Assembly (NCBI GenBank): GCA_050084985.1
Contig: JBITNC010000001.1
Span: 29,822,001-29,886,000, forward strand
From: Nageia nagi
Taxonomy: Eukaryota; Pinophyta
Direction: 5' to 3'
DNA length: 64,000 bases
In this document: positions 46,901 through 59,622 of the stretch, in pieces
How the letters are laid out: each line of letters starts with the position of its first letter
Position numbering within the stretch: the first letter of the stretch is position 1
Program-made: the position numbers and the translations under genes
The notes under the pieces: model-generated
Told to the model about the DNA's origin: nothing
The model's database searches: none
What the model saw: only the letters and a program-made list of their open reading frames with translations

Positions 46901-48430
46901 TTTGAGTTAGCTTAGTTTACTATGCATTCGAGGTACAAGATATTTTTGATCCTTGAGCTTGTTATCCCACCATACTTCAAGAGGGGAATCCATTTCTTAC
47001 TACCATAGACCAAACATTTTTTTAAAGTGTGGAATTTGGATTTAGACCATACATGGGTCACATTTACTAGGAGTACCCTCTTGTAGTAACCTTACTGGAG
47101 AGGTGAGACTCCACCACTTTTACTTTCCATCTCCTAACAGGGAAGATGATGATCATAATAGAGGACATCCATTATCATTACTGCTACCTGTTCATGGTTA
47201 GCAGATTCAAGATATCATTGCTAAGGATGTTGCTCATCTTGTTATCTCCTATTTGTATGGGGATGATAGGTTTTCTATGATCATGTCTAAGATCAATTTA
47301 GGTGGGATCAAGTATCTTTAATATTGATATGATGATCAGTAAGGGAGCATTAGGTTCTCCTTCTCAATGGGGTTGATCTAGTGCTATGCTTTTCTTAACA
47401 TATGTAGTCATTGATTTCCATGGTCATTCCTTGCCATCATTGCAAACATGATGCAACATGGTACTATATTTGCTTGGGATCCCACTTTGTTGGCTCAATG
47501 CTATAGGGAGTTATTCTTTTACTCTCAGGGCTATAATACTTCACTATCAGTGATGATCACTCTATAAGCATGCATTTATTAGCACATTACCGTTACATGC
47601 CCTCATGGACTTCTTGTTCTTAGTTTTGTAGATAATGCAAAGTATTTTATATATTTTAAGATGGACGGAGGACTTTTATATCCATCCTACTAATGACATC
47701 CATAGAGGCATTCATTTTTATCATAGGATGTTCAACCAACTTGTGCCTGACCATGTTAGGTTTCATCCTTATCATCAATATCTAGTATGGAACAAAATGG
47801 AGGTAGAGCTTTCAAGAATACATTAGGAAAGGGTTCCTAATGGTATTTAGATAGATTTTCTTTAATATTTTCATTTTGAATGTATCAAGCACTAGTTTGA
47901 TCTTGTTAAGGATGTTCCTCTAGAGCCTATGCGATATCAGAGAGAGGGAATCCTTCTCGTGGATGGTCTTGAGCCACTTATCTATATTGAGTTTGATCCC
48001 ACATGGGATAAGGATATTAATAAGGAGATGGATGCAAATGATTTCTAAGTTATGAAGGTTTTTGCTACCTAGTGGAAGGCTAAGCTAGAGGAGGTTGAGG
48101 AGGGTTACTAGGGTCATCGACTACAATAATAGGTAGAGGATATTGGGGTAAGGCCTATTGGATAGGGGGGACTTCATGTGGAGATGGTTCTGGTTGAGGA
48201 TATTCCATAGATGGAGGTCCAAGTAGAGGAGGATGTTCTTCATGATGAGGAAGTTATAAAGGAGAAGGGACCAACCCCACAAGTTCGTAGCTATGACTCT
48301 TTACTTGGTGAGATTAATGAGATCAAGTTTTTAATTGGGCAATCTCGATCATTACTTGATCAATCGTACTAGGATAATGAGTCCTAATGATCTCAATTAC
48401 ATCAGCTTAGGTATTTAGATGAGGATTGTA
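46900..48430 (+). pseudogene. long decayed ORF, unrecognised
   Basis: The reading frame can be followed for about 1.3 kb with stops mostly at TAG or TAA codons where Gln would fit. Examples are AKDVAHLVISYLYGDDRFSM (about 47220-47280), DHVRFHPYHQYLVWNKMEVE (about 47750-47810) and DVPLEPMRYQREG (about 47910-47950). The C-terminal part is rich in Glu and Val and ends with a Leu/Ser stretch (SLLGEINEIKFLIGQ). The layout weakly recalls plant mobile-domain proteins carried by some transposons, but I see no diagnostic motif. Confidence 0.35.
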
Positions 48431-49240
48431 ATGACCTACCTCATTGCACTATTAAGACTCGAGTGCCATTAAAGATTTTAATGATATTAAGTTTGAATTT
48501 TGTTAGGGGATGACTAATTTTGAATAAAGATATGCTTTATTTATGTTAGTTTGATGCTAGCTTCAACATTTTATGACATAGGTTATAGGTTGATTCAAGA
48601 TGAAAAATGCAGATAAATACCCAAGGGATTAAGGGTGAGTTGGTGATGGGAACAGAATGGTAAGAGTGAGGAAATGATTAGCATTGGTTCGTTAACAAAT
48701 CCTAATAACCATCATAGATCATTTAGATGCATAACATAATTATTAACCATGATTGATTTTGATGATGAATATGTGCATGTGTGTGTGCACTAATAACTTT
48801 ACCATGTAGAACGAAGGGATCACCATAGGTAAAAATGAATGTTAAAACCCTGATGTGTATTTTTGAAATTTATTTTGAAAGAGGCAATGAATATTCTGTT
48901 CTTTTGAATTTAAATTTTTACTCAAGGTTTTTAGTAAAATGGGGTAAATTTTAAAAGTGATATTTAAAAAGGACTATTGTCACTTTGTGCATGTTATAAG
49001 GGTATTTTGGTAGGTTGTGAAAATAATTGAGATAGGATCCCCACATACCTTGTTTCTTTGTGTGAGGTGTAAGAAATAATTGGCCACAATTTGTAAGCTA
49101 ATATAAAGAGTCCAAAATATTTTATGACACCACACTTGGCAACAAATTTAATTTAGACCCACCTCACCAAAAATAAAATACTTACATCTTCCCCACAAAA
49201 ATAATTGAAGGGGGACAAGTAGACACTTATTTAGACATAT
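48431..49240. other. AT-rich sequence, nothing recognised
   Basis: No coding motif or repeat that I can support. Confidence 0.4.
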
Positions 49241-49400
49241 TATAGCCACCTTGGCTATAAATAAAAGATGGAACCGTAGGAAACATTCACCATCACTATC
49301 ACACTACTACTACCTCTTCATCATTCATAAGCTTTTGGGTTTAGAGATTCGTGGAGAAAAGAATCCTCTCTTCTCTCAAAACCAGTTGCTCTCCCTTTTG
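49241..49400 (+). promoter_or_regulatory. candidate promoter with palindrome
   Basis: TATAGCCACCTTGGCTATA (49241-49259) is a perfect palindrome around a CCT centre, and its right arm overlaps a TATA box (TATAAATA, 49256-49263). A CT/CA-rich stretch (ACCATCACTATCACACTACT) follows about 30 bases later, as in plant core promoters or LTR promoters. No coding sequence follows that I recognise, so it may be a solo LTR. Confidence 0.3.
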
Positions 49401-49679
49401 TGTATTTTAGCTAATATCTAGTTAAGATAAAGATTGTTTGATATTATTTAATATGTTTTGAAAAAAAAAATATACTAAAAGTTTATGAATAAATATTAGT
49501 GAGGTTGATTACTATCTTTAATATTATATTTTTTGAAGAGATATATTATTATTTTATTTTGTAATTTAAATGTGATGCCTTGTACTCTTTCCTTAGAAGG
49601 AGTATAGATTAATATTTTTCATTTCAAACCACTAAATGGGAGTACAATGCTTGTATGCTGTGTATATTAAATTATTGGT

Positions 49680-50475
49680 TGACAAGACTCATCTCTGACG
49701 GCCCACGCCAGGATGGCTCACGGAAAAATTACTTTAGATAATACCCTTAAAACACTATAGCCTCCCGTTTCTCTCTTAGGCCTCTGGAGACCGCGAGAAT
49801 GCATAGCAGGAAAATGTGAAGGGAATGTAAATTGAGAGTTTATTTCTTATTCATCCCTATTCGAATGCATGACTCGCAAAGGTTGCATAGTTTTTCTTTA
49901 CACTTGACATTTGCTTTGCTTAATAGATTTCATGGTCTCTTTAGAAAATTCATTTCGTGCATATATTGTAGAGGTTGCCGAGCTTGGCTTTACACTTGTT
50001 ATTTGCCTTTGCTTATATGGCTCCATGGTTTCTTCACCACATCCATCTGTGCCAATTTTATATGACTCCACAGTTTTGGGCAGAAGATACTCACAAGTTT
50101 GTAGAGTTTGGGTTCATGTATGATAGCCGCATCGGCTTAAAAATATATGTAGGCTTTGCAAGAAACCATTACTGTGCATACCTTACTATCATTGCGCCAT
50201 TTGAGATAATGCTTTTTCGAGGCAGTTTGAACCATTCCACTGATGTTGTATTGTACCCAATGAAGATGGCCTCCTCTGTACTCATTTGGGAATACTTTTA
50301 TGCCCTTGGAAGGCACCTTTAGTACTCGTGCGTCCCTGTCTCTACGTAGCTTTTTCTGAGAAGAGTACGCGACCACAGAACCAACGTTGTTTTCTAGCCA
50401 TAAATCTTCATGGAACATTGCTGAAACGTCGACCGAGGGACTCGCGTGCGCTGTGCATAGTATTCCTTAGTTAAA
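49680..50475 (-). pseudogene. CpG-richer fragment, possible gene remnant
   Basis: This stretch has more C+G and more CpG (e.g. GAAACGTCGACCGAGGGACT near 50419) than its AT-rich flanks. The minus strand has a 93-codon open frame (50418-50137) with KVPSKGIKVFPNEYRGGHLH and WVQYNISGMVQ. I do not recognise it. Two diverged direct copies of about 45 bp (TTTACACTTG...GGT(C/T)TCTT, at about 49898 and 49990) lie in its left part. It may be a captured gene piece or a recently inserted low-copy fragment. Confidence 0.35.
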
Positions 50476-53400
50476 ATGCCTCTTAATGTTACATGGATGA
50501 TGGTGACCAAGGATAGTTAATTTCCTCTTGTTCCCCACCCAACGTTAATCATCATAGTGGTATTAGTTTTGGAAAACCACCTTATGAATCCCTCGACCAT
50601 ATACAAAGAATCAGGGTAGTACTTCCTTTAGAAGCGTAGTTGAAAGGTTTTTAAATAGAAGTATGGGGAGTAAAAATGTAACAAATACGATTTCTTTGAA
50701 AAGGCTAATATATAGTAGGAGTAAATAGAGGTAGTAAATAAATGTTTTCAATATTTGTTACACATAACATATGATATCATGGTGAAAATTAGATTGTTTT
50801 AACTTTGTATAATGGGTTATGATTTTAATATCACTTATGAGAAAGAAGATGTGAAATTTATGTGATAAAGTGCATCATTAAATTATAATGATTTAATCTT
50901 GAAAGATGTATGGTATGAGGTGATCATGATATTGATTAGATTCTAAAAATTTACAAGTGACCAAAGAAGGGAGGTGGTCCTAAAAAGGACATAAATCCTC
51001 CTGAGGTTCGTAAAAATAGTTTTAAATGAATGAGAAGTCATATAGATAGACTCATTTGCATCATGGTCATAAATAAGAAAAGGGTTTTCATGATCCTCAA
51101 AACTCCAATCCTTTCTTATTACTCGATCCTACAAGCTTTGGATCCTTGCGAAAACTCGAAAGAGAAAGATGGAAGAATCTGTAGTAGATGGAAAAAGATG
51201 CATTGAAGACCTTCTATATCAAACTTTGTTATATTTACCATGTATTTATTCATTTAAAATCTATAAGGGAACCCTTTTGTAAATGATAAGGGTTGCCCTA
51301 ATTTATTGTACTTTAATATCATCATGTAATAATTTTTATGGAATGCAAGTTTGGTGGAAACTTCTTGAAATCCTTTAAGGTTTAATTAAATGGGCATGTG
51401 GTAAAAACTACCCTATGATATTTTCTTATTTAAGGCCTCTTAAATGCTAAGATAAGAACTCAAAAGATATTTTTATATGAAAGTAATAAGTAACATTATC
51501 AGTATGAAGGTAAAGGATGAAAGAAATAGATCACTATAGTATATGTTAATTCAATTGTGCTTTTACTTACATAAATACCAAAGATACTTAGGAATACATT
51601 TAGTGCCACTACATAATAACACATTGGTGACCTTTAGCTTCATAGTCATAATTGTCTATCTTGAATATATGTATGGAATTACAAGTCCCATTGCCCTAAT
51701 ATGGTCTTAATATAAGAAATAACTCACATTGTATAAGAGAAAAGGTTTCCTCATACAAGAAGAACTATTAGTGATGCTATATCGAAGTATGGGTTAAAGT
51801 TAAATCAACCCTAGGGATTGATATAATTACCCCTAGACCTTTTTAAATGGATCATAGATGGGAACTTAGAACATTTGTATTAAAACCATAGTAGGAATTC
51901 ATTTATTTAGATAAGTACAAAGTACATTGTAATTATTACTATAAAGGCAACCCTAATGTATTTAAAGAAACATAAGGATATAACCCCTATTATAGATAAG
52001 GAGGATATTCTACATCCTCTATTCAAAAATAAGTTAAAAGTATTTGAGAAATTTTTAGGAATATCAAAGGGATCAAATGGGACTAGCCTAATGGTGATAA
52101 GATAAGAGCTACTTGATGCTACTTAGTAAGTGTTATTTACCATTAAGAAGAAAGTGGAAAAACTTGTAGCATGATTGGAATTAATGGTCATTACAAGTGT
52201 TAGCAAGAAAAGGACATGGATCCTATGGTAAGACATAATCCCAAATAAATGAGTAATGTTATACGAGTTAAATACTAAAGGTGGAAGATAAACTTGGGAG
52301 TAACCTTGGTTAAAGCAAAACCCTAAAATGATAGAATTGACTCAAAAAAGGAAAATTATTAATGATGAAAGAAAGAGATATGGAATATTCATTAGTTAAA
52401 CTCTTCCTTGCTAAACAATAATCCAAAAGAATATACCTTGAGTGAAGACCATTTTGCATCACACTTCCTTTTTAGAAGTAGTTGACTTTAGTGTCATCTC
52501 AAGGCATGTTACTAGACTCTAGTATGAGAACTTTTATAAAGTAGTATTAAATACTTAGTACAATTCATATGGGATAATTGTAGTACTTTAAAATATCTTA
52601 TGTGACTTCCTAAACAAGCTTGATTTGAATCTTCCTGCATATGTTATTATTTATTGTTCTTAAATGTAAAGGATGGTTTGTATCATGTATTTAAAAAACC
52701 TAATAATTTATTTGGTATCAATTATTTTAGGATTGATAGAACATGGGTGATTTTATTTTATAATATTGCTTAAAATTAATTAGACAATAAAAACCACTCA
52801 AGGGTATTGCTTCAATACCCATGGCTCTCCAAGATATGGACATAGGGATGTCAGACCCCATGGTGATCCTAACCGGTAGATATGGGTAGGATAGTGTCTC
52901 ATATCCTTGATAGGGTGTCAGATGAGGGTAGTAGTAAAAACAACTATTGTTATCGAGTGAGGGTAATTTGGTAGTCATACTAATTACAATTTAGCACATA
53001 GGAGTATGAAAACTATTCCATAGGTGATGACATTTACTCACTCATCAGGAAGTTTACATAGGATAAAATATCTAGTCTTGTGAGTTAGAGGGTTATCATT
53101 GGGTGAGGATACGTAACCTAGTGGATGTACGTTCTCTTAGGTGATATGGGCCCTAAGTAAGAAATCACTACACTATGTCCAAAATTTGTTTTGCATAGTT
53201 CATGAAGCAAAAATGGCAGGATCATGCATGAGGCATCTCTTCAATGAGATGAGCATTGAGGAGTGAACACCAGAAGAGATTTGATCAAGATTAGTTAATC
53301 TAAATTTTAGCCAATCTTGCCATGTGAGTGCTAACTAGCTAGCAACATTGAGATACTCATATGGATTTCTTGGTCCATTCCTAGATTATTTGAGTGTTTA

Positions 53401-53600
53401 AACTAATAAAAAAATTAGGTCTAAAATTTTAGGGTTTTAGATATTAGAAATAGGTGAAAATGCTATCAAGAATTGGTGGATGTATTACAAGAATAGGCTC
53501 TAGTATAGGGTTGATCATAATAGATATAGACATGAGAGAGACTCAGCTTAAGATATGGTCTAGTCCTTGCAGTAGCAAATAGGATCAAAGGGTATTGTAC
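50476..53600. other. intergenic sequence, nothing recognised
   Basis: Long AT-rich stretch. Short open frames at 52727-52978 and elsewhere have no domain. Some parts look like decayed coding sequence but cannot be assigned. Confidence 0.4.
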
Positions 53601-54020
53601 CAAAAGTGGAACGACACTCTTAAACCTTTATCAAAGATATATGTAGACAAAGGGATTATTACCATGGAGTTTTTGATACTTGGCTAGTGGATGTTCCTTC
53701 ATATGCACCTAGTTTGTATTATCCTATTCCTCCTTCGAGCTATGTTCTCTTGGACATCTATACACTTCCTCCTACAATGAGCAATGAGATACAAGGTGGA
53801 ACTAGTGCTTAGAGAGGTAGAGGTAGGGCTACAATAGTTCCTAGTAGAAGTGTCATAGCTACCTCTTCTCATCACAAGCATGCATCATTAGATCTTAGGG
53901 TAGTGGATGAGAGAGGAGTATTGGTAGCCTATCAACAAAAAGAGGCCAAAAGATAGATGAGACTAGTGGTTGTAATGGGGGTGAGGGTAGTGCGTATGAG
54001 AATGCCGCTGAGGATTGAGC
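53600..54020 (+). pseudogene. decayed ORF, unrecognised
   Basis: The plus strand gives VFDTWLVDVPSYAPSLYYPI, then PPSSYVLLDIYTLPPTMSNE and, after a TAG, RGRGRATIVPSRSVIATSSH. It resembles the C-terminal end of some larger ORF (Pro/Tyr-rich, then Arg/Gly), but no family is recognised. Confidence 0.3.
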
Positions 54021-55218
54021 ACTATATATTTTTAGTTATGTTATTGCTAGAATTTGATATCATATGATGGACTTATATTTATCGATATTGATATACTCTA
54101 TTCATTATTTATCATGGTGATCATGATTGGTTTCATTACATGGATGTTATGTGGTGGCTAGGCGATGGACTATATGATTATTTTTTGATATATATGATGA
54201 TATATTTGGATGCTTATGCTTATGATTATTCTTCATATGATGATGATTTGATGAGTTGTTGCTTTCCTAGATGTTATCATGTATTATTTTTAATATATAA
54301 TAGACCTATAATTTCTTACATATGAATGTTTAAATATTATGTTTAATTTTGATGCTATATTTCATATCAATGGAATGTTGATATTGGTTTATATAATCCT
54401 AGTATAATGATACTTCTTATTATTTTGATAGATGGATTGTTCCTATATGATGTGATTATGATTAATGGAGGGTGTAATATTAACAATTTGGATTATTGTT
54501 AATTTCATCATTATGTGCCTATAATAACATAATTATAATTTAGACAAGATTTTATTTAAAGTAGTATGGAATAAAATATCATCATTTTCTATTCTTGGCT
54601 ATTTATACACATGGTTTTGGACACAACTAATAGAATGACACATATATGTAGAATGGTATAAATGGCATGAATGTATGGATGTATAAAACTATGAATGTAA
54701 AATAATGGAAAATGAATAAATGAATGGTATAAATATCTAAATATCAAACATAACATCCTAGTTAACTTACCAAGATGATGATAATAATAATATATATATA
54801 TTTGTGAGGTGAAATGAATGTATACTATGATAAAGAAGTGTAATGGATAAGATATTGAAATTAACTTCATCAAATAATTTTTATTTTGGTTTCATCTGTT
54901 AGGAATGATATAAAATAAGGTTATAATACATATAAGTTTATTATGAACTTGTGTGTGTTTAATGATATTCATTTCCTTCTCTTTATGCTCACAAACTTAA
55001 TGTTTTAGGAGCATAAAATATGTAAGTTGATTCATCTATATGAAATATATAGAGGTCCATCATAAATATTGGATATGTCACCACTTTGTGATGTATACCT
55101 CACTACCAAATGGGGGTCCATATCCCCATTAAAGACTAACCTAGATATCATTATAGCCTTGATCTATTACCAGTAAAGCATCCATAGTCTCGATAGAGTA
55201 TACTGCAATCACCCAAGA

Positions 55219-55220
<2 letters not shown>
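54021..55220. other. AT-rich sequence
   Basis: GAT/ATG-rich low-complexity sequence (about 54180-54260, 54780-54800). No gene seen. Confidence 0.4.

Positions 55221-55222
<2 letters not shown>

Positions 55223-55252
<30 letters not shown>
55223..55252. repeat. (AT)n microsatellite
   Basis: About 14 AT dinucleotides in a row. Confidence 0.9.
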
Positions 55253-55253
<1 letters not shown>

Positions 55254-55799
55254 ATCTTTTTTAAATCATTTTTGCAATTTTTAATCTTTTTTCCTCTTTC
55301 TTTTTTCTTCATATCTCTTAGGTTTGGGATGAAGCAAAATAATAGAACAAATAATCACTCGAAATTATGCTCAAGTAACATCTTATTTGTAATTGTTTCA
55401 AGATTTTAAAATGTGCCAAAGTGTATGAGTTCTCAATATCCTAAAAATATATCAAGGTTATGTTTGTTTATCATCCTAAGTTTCAAAAACTTTGTAGAAG
55501 ATATTTTGACAAAATCAAATATGTATATTATATTTATAAACTACTTTATTTGTACATATACCTATATATATGAATAATACATGGATGGGTGTATAATTTT
55601 GTATATACAACTTGGTAAGTTACTAGAATCATCGTGTTTTACACTTAATAGTTTGTAACAATAGAACTGATGGATAAAATATAATGAACAAAATGATATG
55701 ATATAAATATATAGGGTAGTACACCCAATAGCCATGACACTTCATAAATATAATTTTTGAATATATATATGTTTGTATTTTATAAAAGTTTTCAATTTT

Positions 55800-55955
55800 T
55801 TATTTTTTGGATATTTTGATTTGTTTAGATTTTTTGAGGGTATATCATTTTTTAGGATTTTCATATTTTCTAATTTTTTTGGATATTTTGATTTGTTTAG
55901 ATATTTTTAACATATTTCATTTTTTAGGATTTTCATATTTTCTTATTTTTTTAGT
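55800..55955. repeat. two-copy direct repeat, about 75 bp
   Basis: GGATATTTTGATTTGTTTAG and then CATTTTTTAGGATTTTCATA occur in the same order at 55808-55880 and 55883-55955, with few differences. Confidence 0.85.
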
Positions 55956-56203
55956 ATGATGCAAAGTGATGGACAACTTTTGAGTAGCATTTCCAAAAGG
56001 GTCTCTTGTGAATAATCCAATATCCATAACTCAAGAAGTAATAGTATGGGGGCCTCAATCAAAGGTGAACAAGACACCATCCAAGAATGAATGGTTGATA
56101 ATGGATAGGGTAAAAAATAAGCGATGATGATACTATCATGGGTGATGGTATTGGTTTTGCCTTAAACTTTCGAATAATTCTCTTTGGTTCCATAGATGAA
56201 GAT

Positions 56204-57337
56204 TGATCCAAAAATTTGGATCCCTTCAACATTTAGTAATCTCCATTCCAATGTGTTCATTATGATCATCTTATCTTCAGCTTTTCGATGCTTCTTTCGG
56301 ATTGAAAATCCGAGTCCGTATGTGGAAGTTATGGATTTAAGACCATTTTGAGTATTTTTGAAAAAAAAAAATAAAAAAATTAATATGGCAGGATCTGCCC
56401 ACCATTGGATAGTCCACATAGGCATGGAGACCACGTAGGACCATGTGAGGTAGCCTACGTGGAGACCTACCTACCAGCCAAGACTGCTTGACACCTGCCC
56501 TACCACGTCAACCACATTTGACACGTCTGATCGCACGCACCACCAACCTATCTAACCCCCTGTGCAACCATACATGTGAGCCAGACTACCCACACAAGCT
56601 ACCTAATCAGCTAGCCACCCAGTTAGCCTACCCGCCTGTTGACCATTTGACTTCTACCTAGAATGTGCCACATGTCAGTACCATAATGCACTCGCCCATT
56701 TTTAGAGTATTTTAACATATTTTGGCATTTTTCAAAGGTTTTTCAAGATTTTTGATTTGCCTAAGGTCCTATTTTTGGGCTGATTTTATCTTGTAAGCCT
56801 CTAACAGTCTAGAGAGTGTGTTTTTCAGATTCGGAGCTCATTTTTAGGAGATTTTTACAACCAATTGAGCCTAAATTTGGCAGGAAGATCAAGGAGTTTA
56901 ATGGGTATCTAAAAATAGGCTTTTCTGTTGAAATTCTTAGTTGTAATTCTCTCTAATTTTAGCTCCAAAAATTGTATAAAAGGGGAGCAAATTGGACAAA
57001 AGAGAGAAGAAGGAGGATTTTGGGAAGTGTTTCAGTTTTGTTATGATTTTTAGAGTTGAGAGTGTTTTGTGAATGTGAGAGGAGGTTTTGGAGGACCTTG
57101 GAGGCCTTGTAAAGTGATTCCCCCATTGATAGTAGAGAGCTTTTGAGCTAGATGTAGCCCACATTGGGTGAACCAGGATAAATTTTGCTTGTCTCTTCTT
57201 TGGTGAATGCTTTCTCTTCTCTATGTTTACAAGTTGATTCTTGAATTTCCTTTACAAGCACTTAATTATTTTAAGTGTGAAATGATCCATTTGGCAAGGT
57301 TAAATTGAAATTGTTTAATCTTATAGTTTATGGATCA
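56204..57337 (+). repeat. element D 5' LTR
   Basis: Starts TGATCCAAAAATTTGGATCC, a perfect foldback of 8 bp, and ends GGATCA. Contains a TATA box (TATAAAAG, 56975-56982) and the GATGTAGCCCACATTGGGTG block (57152-57171) conserved near LTR ends. Closely similar to the 3' LTR (by eye above 90 percent), with small length differences. Confidence 0.92.
56975..56982 (+). promoter_or_regulatory. element D LTR TATA box
   Basis: TATAAAAG followed by GGGAGCAAATTGG; the same box occurs in the 3' LTR at 62015-62022. Transcripts would start about 30 bases downstream. Confidence 0.7.
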
Positions 57338-57341
57338 AGTT

Positions 57342-57356
57342 TGGTATCAGAGCAAG
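57342..57356 (+). other. element D primer binding site (tRNA-iMet)
   Basis: TGGTATCAGAGCAAG, four bases past the LTR end, complementary to the initiator tRNA-Met 3' end. Confidence 0.92.
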
Positions 57357-57418
57357 TTGAATCATTGGGATAACCTCTATTTTTGAGATTGTTGTTAGTG
57401 TTTAGGAAGTGTTCTTAT

Positions 57419-58734
57419 ATGTATACTAGGTCACAAAGCAAGAAAGGACAAGGAGAATTTGTGGAGGAAGATGCATAAATTGCTTCTAGAGTTTGGCTAA
57501 AGAAGCAAAGAGAGCTTGGAGCCATGGCCAATGAAGGGGGGTCTAATGTGGAGAAGCAAATTGCTGATCTTGCCACAATGTTCCAGAAAATGTCTCTACA
57601 ATTCTAAGATTTTCAAGAACAATACAAGAAAAATGAAGGTGAAACTAGTGAAAGTAATAAAATTGATAATGATGTTACACATAGTGTTTTTCATAGTTCT
57701 CCTTTGAAATTGGAAGTTAAATTTGATTTGCCTACTTTTATTGGAGAAGTAAATGCTGAAAAATTAGACCATTGGATTAAATAAATTGAAGTGTATTGTA
57801 GAGTTCAAAGAATTGTAAGAGATGAGGATAAAATCCAATTAGCAATTCTTAAAATGAGTGGTAATGCACTTGTTTGGTGGGAAAGTTGTTTACAAAGTAA
57901 GAATGAATCTATTCAAGCTTGTATTGCTTCTTGGTGTCATTTTGTACAATTGCTTAGAAATCAATTTTATCCTTTGGGTTATCGGCAAAAGGCAATCATG
58001 GAATGGAAAATTTTTTGTCAAGGCAAAGGACAAAGTGTACAAGAGTACACTACAGAATTTCGAAGAAGAGCTACAATGCTAGGTATTCCTCTTGATTTCG
58101 AAGATACTCTTCTTAAGTATATTGGTGGTTTGCATAATTATTTAAGGCATACAATTTTGATGTTTGACCCAAATGATTTGGATAAAGTTTGTGTACAAGC
58201 TACTCACTTAGAAGAAAGGGGAAATTTTGTTAAGGATGGGAAAAAGAACAATGCTTCCAATAACAATAGTAATAATGATTTTGAAAGGAATAATGGAAAG
58301 GGGAAAAAGAAAACTATGTCTACTACACAAAAAGAGAAGTCTAAAGATGTATGTGCACATTGTCAAAAAGAAGGTCATTTAGAGGCTAAATGTTGGAAAT
58401 TGCATCCTGAATTATGCCCTAAACCTAAAGGTCAAAGAAAGCAAACAAATACTGTTACTTGTAAAATTGAAGATGGTTCAGATGTAGATGAGAAAATGAC
58501 ATGTATGGATTTGCATAATACACCTAATGAAGATGAGGAAAAGAAGAAAATTGAACTTTTTCACATCAAGGTGCAAGCTAAGAAGACTAGGATTGATACA
58601 TTGTTTGATTCTGGGTATCAAGCTAATTTGATTGCAGAAAAGTATGTCAAATCACTTGCACTCACTACTCAACCCCATCCAAACCCATATCCATTGGGAT
58701 GGGTTAATAAAGATTCAAAGTTAAAGGTAACATA
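57419..58734 (+). pseudogene. element D gag and protease
   Basis: The frame can be read from ATG at 57419 (MYTRSQSKKGQGE) through a TAA at about 57476, ATG at 57524, and stops near 57606 and 57782. The Retrotrans_gag domain (57840-58170) has ALVWWESCLQS, FYPLGYRQKAIMEWKIFCQG and LDFEDTLLKYIGGLH. An intact CCHC knuckle, CAHCQKEGHLEAKC, lies at 58351-58392. The protease starts with LFDSGYQANLI (about 58600-58635); its usual DSG(S/A) has Tyr after the Gly. The frame ends with TAA at 58734. Gag would package RNA and the protease would cut the polyprotein. Confidence 0.88.
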
Positions 58735-59622
58735 ACAATGCAAGTTGCAATTTGGGATTAATAGGATTACATTGATGAAGTTTTACTTAATGTTGTTCCT
58801 TTGGATATTTGTGGGATTGTGCTTGGTAGTCCTTATCTATGGGAAAGAGATGCTTTATTTTATAGAAAGGAAAACAAATATAGACTCATTAAAGATGGAA
58901 TTGAATACATGGTTAGTGCTCATCAAAGCAAGAAAAAGGATATTTCTTTGATTACTGTAGGACAAGCAAAGAAACTAATCAATATAGGACAAATGTTTAT
59001 ACTTGCAATGGTGAAATCTCAAGATGAAGTGGAAATCATAAAGGCACTTGAAGATTGTGAACCACAATACAAAGAAGAAGTTAAAGAGGTAATTTCTAAA
59101 TTTGAAGATTTATTTCAAGTACCTAAAGAACTTTCACCTAAAAGAGATATACAACATGAGATTCAATTGCATCCTGATGTTGCACTTCCTAATATTGGCT
59201 TATATAGAAATTCTATTTTAGAAAATGAAGAAATTAAGAAACAAGTCAAGGAATTGTTAGATCAAAGAGTCATTAGACCTAGCACATCACCATGTGGATC
59301 TCCTATTGTTATAATTCCAAAGAAAGAAGGAACTTGGCATAAAGTGTTTGAAGTTTTAAGGGAAGCAAAACTCTATTTGAAAATGTCTAAGTGTGAGTTT
59401 GTCAGGAAAAGTTTAATCTATCTTGGCCACATTGTAGGTGAAGGTCAATTGAGGATAGATCTTGCAAAAATTGAGGCTATGTTGAAATGGCCTACTCCTA
59501 CTAATGTGACAGAGACTAGGAGTTTTCTTGGGGCAGTACAATATTTATGCAAGTTTATTGCTAACTTTTCTTACATGGCTTCTCCGCTTCATGCTCTTAT
59601 AGGAAAGAGTCATGGATTTTAG
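58735..59622 (+). pseudogene. element D protease end and RT lacking its palm
   Basis: The protease end (VPLDICGIVLGSPYLW, 58795-58840) is followed by the RT entry ELLDQRVIRPSTSPCGSPIV and IPKKEGTW (to about 59337). Directly after, in frame, comes KVFEVLREAKLYLKMSKCEF, GHIVGEGQLR and LKWPTPTNVTETRSFLGAVQ, the RT thumb/connection. In gypsy RTs about 110-120 residues lie between these two points, including the FRxLN block and the YxDD active site; they are absent. So no polymerase activity is possible. The block ends at a TAG after SHGF (59620). Confidence 0.88.

Noticed and set aside
49832-50474. Four overlapping plus-strand frames near 50 kb
   Set aside because: Mutually overlapping, no conserved motif; the minus-strand frame is at best equally likely.
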